A stretch of DNA of 64,000 bases, taken from positions 232,283 to 296,282 of the forward strand of contig PLDC01000017.1 of assembly GCA_003134995.1 (NCBI GenBank), read 5' to 3'. Both the position numbers and the translations under genes were made by a program. Below the pieces are notes generated by a model. It made no database searches, had not been told where the DNA came from, and was given only the letters and a program-made list of their open reading frames with translations. Positions 33,270 to 42,094 of this stretch are shown piece after piece (within the stretch, counting starts at the first letter, position 1; every line of letters begins with the position of its first letter). The stretch is from Acidobacteriaceae bacterium (GTDB lineage: Bacteria; Acidobacteriota; Terriglobia; Terriglobales; Acidobacteriaceae).

Positions 33270-34078
33270 GCCTGCCGGGAGTGGTGATTCCATTTGTGAA
33301 GGCCAGCGCGTGCGGAAATGATTTTCTGCTGGTCGATGCGGCCGTGATCGCAGGGGATTTAGCTGCTGACATGGGTGGAATTACGCGGCGCATGTGTGAC
33401 CGGCACGAAGGCGTGGGGGCGGATGGCGTGGAGTGGATGTATCCGCACGCTTCTGCGGACGTGGAGATTCGGCTGATTAATAACGATGGGTCCGAGGCGG
33501 AGATTTCTGGCAACGGCACGCGCTGTGTGGCGGCTTACGTCTGCGCCGAGCGCGGGCTGGAGAAGATTACGATTCAAACCGGAGCCGGGCTGAAGACTTG
33601 CGTGCTGACCGCGAGCCGCGAATCTGAATACGAGTTTGAAGCTGAGATGGGCGAGGCCGCCGTGGGCGCGGAACTAGCAGTAAAGCTGGGCGATGGCGAG
33701 GTGCGAGGGATTCCGGTTTCGATGGGGAATCCGCACTATGTTGTTTTTGCGCCGGAGTTTGCCGAAGACTGGCGCACGCAAGCTGCAGAGATTCAGCACA
33801 GTGGTCAATTTAAGCAGGGCGTGAACGTTCAGATGGTTACGGTCGATGGAAAGCATGATGTGAGCGTTCTTTTTTTTGAGCGCGGAGTAGGTGAGACGCA
33901 GTCGTCGGGGACGGGTTCGTGCGCGTCGGCGGTGGCGGCGATTGCCACGCGCAGGGCGGAATCGCCGGTTCGAGTGCACGCTCCGGGAGGAACGCAGAGA
34001 GTGCGTTTGGAAAATGAGTTGGTGTACTTGCGCGGGGCGGCGCGACTGGTTTGCCGCGGAGAGTTTTTTCTGAGCTAG
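33266..34078 (+). CDS. DapF-fold diaminopimelate-epimerase homologue lacking both catalytic cysteines
   Basis: The 270-residue protein has the two-lobed DapF fold with KASACGNDFLLVD, NNDGSEAEISGNGTR, SMGNPHYVVF and ERGVGETQSSGTGSCAS. In characterised DapF the active-site cysteines lie in CGNG and ACGSG. Here both positions are serine (Ser81, codon TCT 33506-33508; Ser214, codon TCG 33905-33907). The usual two-base epimerisation of LL- to meso-DAP therefore looks impaired or altered. It overlaps the MgtC gene and is followed by LD-carboxypeptidase and Mpl genes, which suggests a cell-wall peptide context. Start is GTG 33266. Confidence 0.83.
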   Translation: MSLPGVVIPFVKASACGNDFLLVDAAVIAGDLAADMGGITRRMCDRHEGVGADGVEWMYPHASADVEIRLINNDGSEAEISGNGTRCVAAYVCAERGLEKITIQTGAGLKTCVLTASRESEYEFEAEMGEAAVGAELAVKLGDGEVRGIPVSMGNPHYVVFAPEFAEDWRTQAAEIQHSGQFKQGVNVQMVTVDGKHDVSVLFFERGVGETQSSGTGSCASAVAAIATRRAESPVRVHAPGGTQRVRLENELVYLRGAARLVCRGEFFLS

Positions 34079-34123
34079 GCTGACTTTTCTGATTGTAGTT
34101 TTCTTGTTCGCAACCCTTGCCGA

Positions 34124-35077
34124 ATGTCTTCTTCGACCACTCCCCGTATCAAGCCTCCGGCTCTTCGGCCGGGAGATACCGTCGGCATTGTGGCGCCCGC
34201 CAGCAACATCAAGCGCAGTGAGCTTGAGGCTGGTTGCGAGGCGCTGCGGCGCGCGGGATATCGGCCGTTTTATTTTGACTCCATCCTCGACCAGGATTTG
34301 TATTTTGCGGGATCGGTCGAGCGCCGCACGCGCGAATTGGAAGAAATGTTTGTGCGCGATGACGTGCGGGCGATTGTTTGCGCGCGCGGCGGCTATGGCG
34401 CGAACTATGTGCTGGAAAAGCTGGACTTGGCGAAGGTCGAGGCCCACCCGAAGATTTTCGTGGGCTACAGCGATCCGACCGTGCTGCTTACATATTTTTC
34501 CGATGCTCTGGGGTTGGTGACATTCCATGGGCCGATGGTGGCGAAAGATTGGGCACAAGCAGATCGCGTGGACCTTGCGTCATGGCAGGCTGCGCTGACG
34601 AGCGCGACTGCTTGGGATCTCAACTTGGGCACGGACTCTGGGGCGAGCGGGTTAGTCGATGGAGCGGGCGAGGGAATTCTTTATGGTGGCTGCCTTTCGA
34701 TCCTGGTGGCGTCGCTCGGAACGCCTTTCGAGATCAAGACCGCGGGTAAGATTTTGTTTCTCGAAGATGTGGCGGAGAAACCCTACCGGATCGATCGTAT
34801 GCTGATGCAATTGAAGTTGGCCGGCAAACTGGATGAGGTGAGGGGGGTTATCTTCGGAGAGATGGTGGATTGCCAGCAAACGGCAAATCAGGGTTATACG
34901 CTGGAAGAAGTTATCCTGCGGATTGTTGGCTCGTTACGAGTGCCCGTGGCTTATGGAGTGCGGTCCGGTCACGTAACTGCGGGGAACATCACGCTGCCGA
35001 TCGGTGTGCGCGCTCGATTAACGGTGAGTGGTGGGCAGGTAAGTCTGAGGATTCTGGAAGCGGCGGTGACGGCTTAG
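34124..35077 (+). CDS. ldcA: LD-carboxypeptidase (S66 family)
   Basis: This enzyme removes the terminal D-Ala from cytoplasmic murein tetrapeptide during cell-wall recycling. The 317-residue protein carries the S66 Ser-Glu-His machinery: nucleophile Ser116 in VGYSDPT, the Glu in FLEDVAEKPYRIDRM and the His in YGVRSGHV. The N-terminal RPGDTVGIVAPAS and ARGGYGANY are family blocks. It starts at ATG 34124, 45 bases after the DapF-like gene, with mpl downstream, consistent with a recycling cluster. Confidence 0.92.
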   Translation: MSSSTTPRIKPPALRPGDTVGIVAPASNIKRSELEAGCEALRRAGYRPFYFDSILDQDLYFAGSVERRTRELEEMFVRDDVRAIVCARGGYGANYVLEKLDLAKVEAHPKIFVGYSDPTVLLTYFSDALGLVTFHGPMVAKDWAQADRVDLASWQAALTSATAWDLNLGTDSGASGLVDGAGEGILYGGCLSILVASLGTPFEIKTAGKILFLEDVAEKPYRIDRMLMQLKLAGKLDEVRGVIFGEMVDCQQTANQGYTLEEVILRIVGSLRVPVAYGVRSGHVTAGNITLPIGVRARLTVSGGQVSLRILEAAVTA

Positions 35078-35120
35078 TCGTGGGGCTTTAGAGATCTAGC
35101 GCGAGGCCGAAATTCAAAGT

Positions 35121-35175
35121 CAAGAGCTCACCGCAAAGATCGCTAAGAAAATCCGCGAAGGACGCGAAGAAAAGA
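35121..35175. repeat. Single-armed word repeat (CCGCAAAGATCGC...CGCGAAGGACGCGAAG)
   Basis: AGAGCTCACCGCAAAG, ATCCGCGAAGG and ACGCGAAGAAAAG match the left-arm words of the elements at 5082 and 20266. The repeat occupies the ldcA-mpl gap and ends about 25 bases before the mpl ATG, so it probably supplies the purine-rich ribosome-binding region GAAGAAAAGAAGAG. Confidence 0.7.
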
Positions 35176-35200
35176 AGAGAAACTTCCTGACGAAGAAACT

Positions 35201-36688
35201 ATGGATCATAAGAAACACATTCATCTGATTGGTATTTGCGGGACAGCGATGGCCGCGCTGGCGGGGATGCTGAAGCAGCGTGGCTTTCATGTCACCGGGT
35301 CGGACGCGGCGGCTTATCCGCCTATGTCGGATTTTCTGTCGGAAATCGGCATTCCGGTGGCGCAGCCTTTTGCTGCGGAAAATCTTGAGCCTCGCCCTGA
35401 TCTCGTGGTCGTGGGCAACGCGATTTCACGAGGAAATATTGAACTGGAGCAGGTGCTCGACCAGCGCATTCCATTCTGCTCGCTGCCGCAGTTGCTGCAT
35501 GAGGAATTTCTGCGCGGCAAAGAAGTGCTGGTGGTAGCAGGGACGCACGGGAAGACGACGACGACTTCGATGCTGGCGTGGATTTTTCACACGGCGGGCA
35601 TGCAGCCTTCGTTCTTGATTGGCGGCATCGCGGAAAACTTTGGATCGAGCTTTCATCTCGGTCAGGGAAAACATTTCATTCTCGAAGGCGATGAGTACGA
35701 CACTGCTTTTTTCGATAAGGGTCCGAAGTTTCTGCATTATTTTCCTGACACAGTGATTCTGACCTCAGTAGAGTTCGATCACGCCGACATCTATAAAGAT
35801 CTCGATGCCGTCGAAACTGCGTTTAAGCGTCTGGTAAATCTCATTCCGCGGCGCGGCAGAATTATCGCTTTCGACGGAGTGGCAGGCGATGGCGCTGAGA
35901 GCGCGAGCCTCGAGCGTTGCTTGAGCAAAGCGTTTTGCCCGGTGGAGCGTTACGGCGCCAGCGCGCGCTCGGATTGGCGAATCGCAAATCTGAAATTCGA
36001 GACGGGAAGAACTTCATGGTCTGTGTTGCGTAAGGATAGTCACTGGGCGGATCTTGAGTTCCCGCTAGCGGGCGAATACAACGTGTGGAACGCGACCGCG
36101 GCTGCGGCTCTGGCTGCGGCCTATGGAATCTCGAAAGAAGAGATTGCGGCGGCGCTGAAGACCTTCAAGAGCGTGAAGCGGCGTTTGGAAGTTAAGGCGC
36201 AGGTGAATGGCATCACGATCATCGACGACTTCGCGCATCATCCCACGGCGATTGCGGGCACGTTGAAGGCGTTGCGCGCGCGGTATGCGGGCGCGCGCTT
36301 GTGGGCGATTCTGGAGCCGCGCTCGAACACGCTGCGGCGGCGCGTCTTGCAAGGCGACCTGGCGCGAAGTCTGGCGCTTGCGGACGAGGTCATAGTCGCA
36401 GGCGTGTTCCGTTCGGAGGCCGTGCCGGTCAACGAGCGGCTGGAGTTGCCAGAGCTTGCTGCCGACGTCGAGAAGCATGGCCGGCGTGCGCGCTTAATCG
36501 CCGATGCGGATGAGATCGTGCAGAAGATTGCTCCGGAGATGCGGAGCGGAGACGTGGTTGCGATTCTTTCCAACGGAGGCTTCGGCGGAATCTACGAGAA
36601 ACTTCCGGCGCGACTACGTGCGCTCGCGGGCGACACCGCGGTCGTCGTCGCTGCGAACAACGCTGCGAACTCGGCGGGGAAGCAGTGA
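35201..36688 (+). CDS. mpl: UDP-N-acetylmuramate:L-Ala-gamma-D-Glu-meso-DAP ligase
   Basis: Mpl reattaches the recycled murein tripeptide to UDP-MurNAc. The 495-residue Mur ligase has the N-terminal UDP-binding IHLIGICGTAMAALAGMLK, the ATP P-loop GTHGKTTTT (from residue 114), the central GDEYDTAFFD typical of Mpl rather than MurC, the conserved DDFAHHPTA and the C-terminal ILEPRSNT...GDVVAILSNGGFGGIYEKL. A C-terminal Ala/Asn-rich tail of about 20 residues is non-conserved. Together with ldcA upstream it indicates cytoplasmic peptide recycling. The stop overlaps the next gene. Confidence 0.95.
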   Translation: MDHKKHIHLIGICGTAMAALAGMLKQRGFHVTGSDAAAYPPMSDFLSEIGIPVAQPFAAENLEPRPDLVVVGNAISRGNIELEQVLDQRIPFCSLPQLLHEEFLRGKEVLVVAGTHGKTTTTSMLAWIFHTAGMQPSFLIGGIAENFGSSFHLGQGKHFILEGDEYDTAFFDKGPKFLHYFPDTVILTSVEFDHADIYKDLDAVETAFKRLVNLIPRRGRIIAFDGVAGDGAESASLERCLSKAFCPVERYGASARSDWRIANLKFETGRTSWSVLRKDSHWADLEFPLAGEYNVWNATAAAALAAAYGISKEEIAAALKTFKSVKRRLEVKAQVNGITIIDDFAHHPTAIAGTLKALRARYAGARLWAILEPRSNTLRRRVLQGDLARSLALADEVIVAGVFRSEAVPVNERLELPELAADVEKHGRRARLIADADEIVQKIAPEMRSGDVVAILSNGGFGGIYEKLPARLRALAGDTAVVVAANNAANSAGKQ

Positions 36689-38520
36689 TAGTGACAATGA
36701 GGCGTCGGATCGCGACCTCTGGCCGCGTGCGCCAGATTCTACGCGAACGTAGCGCCGCCGTCTCGACTGTCCTGTTTCTTTGTTTTGCTTTTAATCCGTC
36801 GTACGCTGCCACCAGCTACACAATTTCGCTGGCGAGTCCCGAGCAGCATCTGATTAAGGTGCAGATTCTGCTGCCCGAGGGCCCAGCGCAGCGCGAGTTA
36901 CAGCTTCCGGTATGGAATGCGTTGTATCAAATACGCGACTTCGCGCAATACGTGAACTGGGTGCGCGCGAAAGACCTCGCGGGCCACGCGCTTCCGGTGC
37001 ACGCGTTGGATAAGAGTCGGTGGCAGATCGCCAACGCCCAAGGCGGCGGCGTAGTCGACTATCAAATCTTTGTGGATTCAGCCGGGCCCTTCAACGCCGA
37101 ACTGAACTCGCACCATGCGTTTCTAAATCTCGCGCAGATTCTTATGTATCCCGTGGACGCGCGGAACGGGTCGATGGTCGTGCGCTTCAGCCAGATTCCC
37201 TCAGGATGGCGGGTAGCTACGCCGCTAACATCGACACCTGACGGCGAATTCGGTGCGGAAAATTACGACCGGCTGGTGGATTCTCCAGTCGAGATCGGAA
37301 TGTTCAAGGAATCCGATTTCGACGAAGCCGGCGCACACTTTCGCGTGATCGTTGATGCCGAGTCCGGCGACTTCGACATGAAACAGATCGACGCCACGCT
37401 GCAGAAGATTGTGGCGGCCGCGACCAGTTGGATGAACGACCGTCCCTTCGACAGGTACATGTTTCTTTATCACTTCCCGCGCGGGCCAAGCGGCGGCGGC
37501 ATGGAACATGCTTACTCGACCGCGATTGCGCTGAATGCAGACCTGTTGGCAAAATCTCCCGAGTCGTTAGCTTCGGTGACCTCGCATGAGTTTTTTCATC
37601 TGTGGAACGTGAAGCGCATCCGTCCGCAGACGCTTGAGCCGGTGGATTATACGAAAGAAAATTACACGCGGGCGCTTTGGTTCAGCGAGGGATGCACCAG
37701 CACCGCGGCGGACATCATCCAGCTGCGCAGCGGGTTGGTCGAAGAACGCCGCTTCGAGTTGCAACTGGCGTCCGGGATCGGCGAACTCGAGGGGCGTCCA
37801 GCGCACCTCACGCAATCGGCGGAGGAGTCGAGTCTTGATGCTTGGCTCGAAGGCCACGCGTCCTACCAGCGCGCTGAGCGCAGCATTTCGTATTACAACA
37901 AGGGCGAACTGCTCGGCATCGTGCTCGATCTGGCGGTGCGCGAAGCCAGTCATGGTCACGCTTCACTGCGCGAAGTATTTCAATGGATGAATCAGAATTA
38001 TGCAAAGCAAGGAAAGTTCTTCCCAGATTCTGAAGGCGTGCGCGAGGCCGCCGAGGCCGTGAGCCATTCGGATCTGAAATGGTTTTTCGAGAAGTATGTT
38101 GCGGGCACGGAGGAGATTCCGTGGAACGACTTCTTTCGTAGCGTGGGACTGCGCCTGATCCGGCAAACGTACCAAGTTGCCGACGCCGGGTTTGTGCCTT
38201 CGCGAAACTCTGACGGCTCCGTTACAGTCGCTGCGGTGACCGCCGGCAGCGCCGCTGAGCGCGCTGGTTTGCGCGTTGGTGATACGGTTTTAGAAATCAA
38301 TAGCAACGCAACAAAGCGGGAATTTGTGCGGGACTTGGCAGGGCTGCATGTGGGCGACACAATCACGGTTAAAATCCGAAACCGAGGCGGTGCCGAAGTT
38401 GAACTGAAGTGGAAGGTTGGAAGCCGCGAAGAAAGTGTTTACGAGCTGAAGGACTTAGAGAACATTACAGCAGAGCAGCGGACGCGCCGGGCCGCGTGGC
38501 TGAAAGGCGAAGCAGAGTAG
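36685..38520 (+). CDS. M61-family glycyl aminopeptidase-like metallopeptidase with PDZ domain
   Basis: The 611-residue exported protein (GTG 36685, overlapping mpl; ATG 36697 is an alternative) has a signal peptide ending near PSYAA. The M61 catalytic domain includes GGGMEHAYS, the zinc site HEFFHLWNVKRIRP (His301, His305) and Glu335 in WFSEGCTS. A PDZ domain lies near the C-terminus (GSAAERAGLRVGDTVLEIN). M61 peptidases cleave small N-terminal residues, especially glycine, from peptides. Placement behind mpl may be only a transcriptional convenience, or may reflect turnover of glycine-containing wall peptides (inference). Confidence 0.9.
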   Translation: MIVTMRRRIATSGRVRQILRERSAAVSTVLFLCFAFNPSYAATSYTISLASPEQHLIKVQILLPEGPAQRELQLPVWNALYQIRDFAQYVNWVRAKDLAGHALPVHALDKSRWQIANAQGGGVVDYQIFVDSAGPFNAELNSHHAFLNLAQILMYPVDARNGSMVVRFSQIPSGWRVATPLTSTPDGEFGAENYDRLVDSPVEIGMFKESDFDEAGAHFRVIVDAESGDFDMKQIDATLQKIVAAATSWMNDRPFDRYMFLYHFPRGPSGGGMEHAYSTAIALNADLLAKSPESLASVTSHEFFHLWNVKRIRPQTLEPVDYTKENYTRALWFSEGCTSTAADIIQLRSGLVEERRFELQLASGIGELEGRPAHLTQSAEESSLDAWLEGHASYQRAERSISYYNKGELLGIVLDLAVREASHGHASLREVFQWMNQNYAKQGKFFPDSEGVREAAEAVSHSDLKWFFEKYVAGTEEIPWNDFFRSVGLRLIRQTYQVADAGFVPSRNSDGSVTVAAVTAGSAAERAGLRVGDTVLEINSNATKREFVRDLAGLHVGDTITVKIRNRGGAEVELKWKVGSREESVYELKDLENITAEQRTRRAAWLKGEAE

Positions 38521-38562
38521 CGTAGCGCCAGCGTTTCGCCGGCTCGTGCGGCCGAAAATAAT

Positions 38563-39321
38563 ATGATCGGAACTATCGCGATGCTGACTTTCTGGGGGCT
38601 GACCGCGCCTATCGCGGCGCTGATCGGATTTCCCTGGTCGTTCGTCGCGGGAAACGTCAACCTGCTGTATCGCATATTCATGATTGGCTGCCGCGGTGGC
38701 GTGCGGCTGGCCGGGGTGCGCGTGCAATCCGTCGGACTCGACAAACTTGACCCGGCGCGCACCTACCTCTTCATGTCGAACCATGTGTCGAATCTGGATC
38801 CTCCGATTATCACGCCGCTGATTCCGAAGCGCACTTCGGTGCTGGTGAAAAAGGAATTGTTCAGTTTTCCGATTCTGGGGCGCGCGATGCGGATGGGGTC
38901 GATGATTCCGGTCGATCGCGGCAATCGTGACGCCGGAATCGAATCGGTGCGGGTGGCCAAGCAAGTTGTGCATCAGGGCTTGAATATGTCGATCTACGTG
39001 GAAGGCCATCGCTCTTTCGATGGCAGGCTCCTGCCTTTCAAGAAGGGACCGTTTTATCTGGCGATGGAGTGCGGCGTTCCGGTGGTTCCCGTGACCATCG
39101 TGGGAACACACGAGTTAATGCCGAAGGGAAGGTTCGCAATTAAACCGGGAACAGCGAAGGTAATCTTTCATCCTCCGATTGAGCCTGAGAACTTCGGCAG
39201 CCGCGAGCGTTTGATGGAAAAGGTGCGGGCTGTGATTGAGAGCGGATTGCCGGAGGAGTTGCGGCAAAGAGAATTAACCACGAAGGACATGAAGGCACAC
39301 GAAGGGAACGCGAATACGTGA
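38563..39321 (+). CDS. plsC: 1-acyl-sn-glycerol-3-phosphate acyltransferase (PlsC type)
   Basis: This enzyme acylates lysophosphatidic acid to phosphatidic acid at the inner membrane. The 252-residue protein has an N-terminal membrane segment, the catalytic NHVSNLDP (HxxxxD), the acyl-acceptor region VEGHRSFDGRLLPFKKG (equivalent to EGTRS) and the C-terminal VPVVPVTIVGTHELMP. The last 16 residues (ELTTKDMKAHEGNANT) derive from a dispersed repeat of the CCACGAAGGACACGAAGG type (about 39274-39303), so the native protein probably ended earlier. Confidence 0.88.
   Translation: MIGTIAMLTFWGLTAPIAALIGFPWSFVAGNVNLLYRIFMIGCRGGVRLAGVRVQSVGLDKLDPARTYLFMSNHVSNLDPPIITPLIPKRTSVLVKKELFSFPILGRAMRMGSMIPVDRGNRDAGIESVRVAKQVVHQGLNMSIYVEGHRSFDGRLLPFKKGPFYLAMECGVPVVPVTIVGTHELMPKGRFAIKPGTAKVIFHPPIEPENFGSRERLMEKVRAVIESGLPEELRQRELTTKDMKAHEGNANT
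39274..39303. repeat. Single-armed repeat (TTAACCACGAAGGACATGAAGG) forming a C-terminus
   Basis: TTAACCACGAAGGACATGAA followed by GGCACACGAAGG is a dispersed 'ACCACGAAGGACACGAAGG'-type word. In frame it encodes LTTKDMKAHEG, the last residues of the PlsC protein. No reverse-complement arm was found nearby. Confidence 0.6.
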
Positions 39322-39354
39322 TGTGTTCATTCTGTCTGTCCTCTCGGTTCAGGA

Positions 39355-39360
39355 TATAAT
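39355..39360 (+). promoter_or_regulatory. Candidate -10 element of the Ser/Thr kinase gene
   Basis: TATAAT at 39355-39360 ends 11 bases before GTG 39372, so the transcript would start about five bases before the start codon. This implies a nearly leaderless mRNA, and no Shine-Dalgarno sequence is present. The -35 region is not recognisable. Confidence 0.45.
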
Positions 39361-39371
39361 CCCAGCCAATC

Positions 39372-40622
39372 GTGGGCCTCGCCTCTGGCACAAAACTCGG
39401 GCCGTATGAAATTCAAGCACCGCTGGGAGCGGGCGGCATGGGCGAAGTTTATCGCGCTCGCGATACGCGACTGGGGCGCGATGTCGCGATCAAGGTTTTG
39501 CCTTCGCATCTCTCCTCGAATCCTGATCTAAGGCAGCGCATGGAGCGCGAGGCGCGCTCGATATCCTCGTTGAATCATCCACACATTTGTACATTGCACG
39601 ATATTGGCTCGCAGGATGGCGTGGATTTTCTCGTCATGGAGCATCTGGACGGCGAGACTCTGGCCGACCGGTTGCACTGCGGCTCGATGCCCATTGCGGA
39701 GGCGCTGCAAATAGCGATCAAGATTGCCGATGCGCTCGACAAAGCGCACGCGCGCGGAATCGTGCATCGCGATTTGAAGCCGGCCAACATCATGCTCACT
39801 AAGCATGGGCCGAAGCTCATGGATTTCGGCTTGGCGAAACCCGCGCCAGGCTTGAGTTCCGCGTCAGGAGCTAGCCCATTAACACCGAGCACGCCGACCA
39901 TGAGCGTGGCTGCGCTCAGTGCTTCCGCCTCGCCGCTCACGCAGAAGGGAACCGTGGTCGGAACGTTCCAGTACATGGCTCCGGAAGTGTTGCAGGGCGC
40001 GGAAGCCGATGCGCGCTCGGACGTTTTCAGTTTCGGCTGCGTGCTCTACGAGATGTTCACCGGGCGCAGAGCGTTCGAGGGGAAATCGCAGTTCAGCGTG
40101 CTGGGCGCGATACTCGATAAGGAACCGGAGCGCATTTCAACCGTGCTGCCGAATTCTCCGCCACGGCTCGATGAAACTGTCTGGCTCTGCCTGGCAAAAA
40201 ATCCCGAGCAACGCTACGCTTGCATGCACGACGTCAGAATTCAACTGGAAGCTTTGGCGGAGGCTGATCCGCAAGCTCCGAGCATCTCGGCAGCTGCGTT
40301 GAACCAAACGTCGAACGGTTCTCGTGTTCCATGGCTGGTCGCGGCGTTCGCGGCACTGCTCGCGTTAATCATCGGCGCAGCCTACCTATTCCAGGCACCC
40401 AAGCCCGCGGCGGTAGTGCAGTCGTCGATCCTTCCTCCGCCGGGCACGATGTTCGTGACCATGCTTCCGGCATCGGGGCCAGCCGTGCTCTCTCCCGATG
40501 GAACGCGAATCGCTTTCACCGCGCGCGACGATAAAAGTAAAGTCCTGTTATATGTGCGCGCGCTCGCATCTCTGGCAGCGCAGCCTCTGGCCGGAACCGA
40601 GGACGCGATGTATCCCTTCTGA
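39372..40622 (+). CDS. Ser/Thr protein kinase with transmembrane helix (N-terminal part of an interrupted gene)
   Basis: The 416-residue open part starts at GTG 39372. It contains a complete Hanks-type kinase: glycine loop LGAGGMGEVYRA, ATP-binding Lys41 in VAIK, catalytic His132-Arg-Asp134 in HRDLKPANIM, Asp151 in DFG, and FQYMAPEVLQG. An Ala/Ser-rich stretch in the activation segment is unusual. A membrane helix (about 320-340) follows, then the start of an extracytoplasmic beta-propeller (SGPAVLSPDGTRIAFTA). The frame halts at TGA 40620-40622, where homologues are expected to have Trp (YPFWSPDG). If translation stops there, a membrane-anchored kinase without its sensor remains. Confidence 0.88.
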   Translation: MGLASGTKLGPYEIQAPLGAGGMGEVYRARDTRLGRDVAIKVLPSHLSSNPDLRQRMEREARSISSLNHPHICTLHDIGSQDGVDFLVMEHLDGETLADRLHCGSMPIAEALQIAIKIADALDKAHARGIVHRDLKPANIMLTKHGPKLMDFGLAKPAPGLSSASGASPLTPSTPTMSVAALSASASPLTQKGTVVGTFQYMAPEVLQGAEADARSDVFSFGCVLYEMFTGRRAFEGKSQFSVLGAILDKEPERISTVLPNSPPRLDETVWLCLAKNPEQRYACMHDVRIQLEALAEADPQAPSISAAALNQTSNGSRVPWLVAAFAALLALIIGAAYLFQAPKPAAVVQSSILPPPGTMFVTMLPASGPAVLSPDGTRIAFTARDDKSKVLLYVRALASLAAQPLAGTEDAMYPF

Positions 40623-42086
40623 TCCGCAGATGGCCGGGAGATCGGCTTCTTCACGCCGGGAAAACTGAAGAAGATCAACGCCGCTGGTGGCCCGCCGCAA
40701 ATTCTTTGCGACGGCATCAGTGGCCGCGGTGGCGCGTGGAGCAGCGAGGGCGTCATCGTGTTCTCTCCCACAACCACGCAAGGGTTGTTGCGCGTATCGG
40801 CATCCGGTGGCAAGCCTGAACCTGCTTCGAAGCTCGATACGGCTCAAGCGGAGAACAGCCATCGCTGGCCGTTTTTTTTTCCCGATGGAAAACACTTCCT
40901 ATACTGGTCGCGCAACTCCCGCGCCGGAGAACCTTCCGTGCTCTACGTAGGAGAGTTGGGAACCTTGCAAGCCAAAGTTCTCATGAAAAGCGAGACCATG
41001 GCCATCTACGCCGCAGGTCACCTTCTGTTTTTGCGCGGTCAGACTCTGATGGCACAACCCTTCAACCCCAGCCGGTTCGAACTTAGCGGCGAGCCCGTGC
41101 CCATCGCGGAACATGTCGCAATAAACGGCGCGAGTGTGCGCGCCATGTTTTCGGCTTCAAACACCGGCACCCTGATCTACCAAACGGGAGAAATGTCAGG
41201 CGGCTGGAACATGGTCTGGTGGGGCCGGGATGGCAAGCAGATCAGTACGATCCCGCAATCCGGTCGGTATCTCGGTCCGGTGCTATCGCCCGACGGATCC
41301 AAGGCAGCCGTCGAGATATTTGCGGGCGCGCAGGGAATCGGGGACATCTGGATCTTTGACTTGACGCGCGGAACGAGCACTCGTTTGACATTCGGGCCCT
41401 TCAGCCAGGGAAATCCCGTGTGGTCGTCCGACGGGAAGACTGTCTACTACGCTTCTGGTTCAGGAGAGGTATACATCGTGGCAAAGGCAGCGGACGGGAG
41501 TACTGCCGAGCGGATTGTGCTCCAAGACAAAGGTACGATCGAAATTCCCGATGGTTTTTCGCCCGACGGACGTTATCTGATTTACGAGCGCAAGGTGCCG
41601 CAAAACGAAACCACCTACCATCTCTGGGCGCTTCCTCTGTTCGGAGACGGCAAACCGTTTCCCATCGTTAAGAGTACTTTCGATGAACGTTTCTCCGCGA
41701 TTTCTCCGGACGGAAAATGGATGGCTTATCAGAGCAACGAGTCGGGCCGCTGGGAAATTTACATCACGGCATTTCCCGGCGGTGGTGCGAAGTGGCAGGT
41801 CTCGAGCGTTGGCGGCAACGCGGCAAAGTGGCGCGGAGACGGCAAGGAAATTTTCTATCTCGACCCTTCCGACAATCTCGTTGCAGTCGATGTGAATGCG
41901 TCCAGTAGCGCAGTGCAGCTTGGCACTCCGCATACTTTGTTTCAGGCGATTGGAATCCAACGCGAGTATGGACCATTCGACGTGAGCGCCGACGGAAAAA
42001 AGTTTCTCATCAACAGCGGAAATCTGAAAGAGGGCAGCGATCCGTTCACGCTGGTACAGAACTGGCCCGCGGAGTTGAAAAAGTAA
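40623..42086 (+). pseudogene. Detached beta-propeller (WD40/TolB-like) C-terminal part of the kinase
   Basis: This continues in exactly the same frame after the TGA, beginning SADGREIGFFTPGKLKKINA. It carries several propeller blades with SPDG-type motifs (LSPDGSKAAVEIF, FSPDGRYLIYER, ISPDGKWMAYQS, VSADGKKFLI). The whole read-through protein would be 904 residues, the usual length of acidobacterial kinase-propeller sensors. A GTG at 40758 could start an isolated fragment, but no promoter or Shine-Dalgarno is seen. The domain should face the periplasm and sense ligand or peptidoglycan fragments (family-level inference). Confidence 0.85.
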
Positions 42087-42094
42087 AACCCGCG

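Noticed and set aside
40620-40622. Selenocysteine or a recoded TGA in the kinase gene
   Set aside because: The expected residue is Trp, no selenocysteine-insertion hairpin is visible after the codon, and other genes here end normally in TGA.
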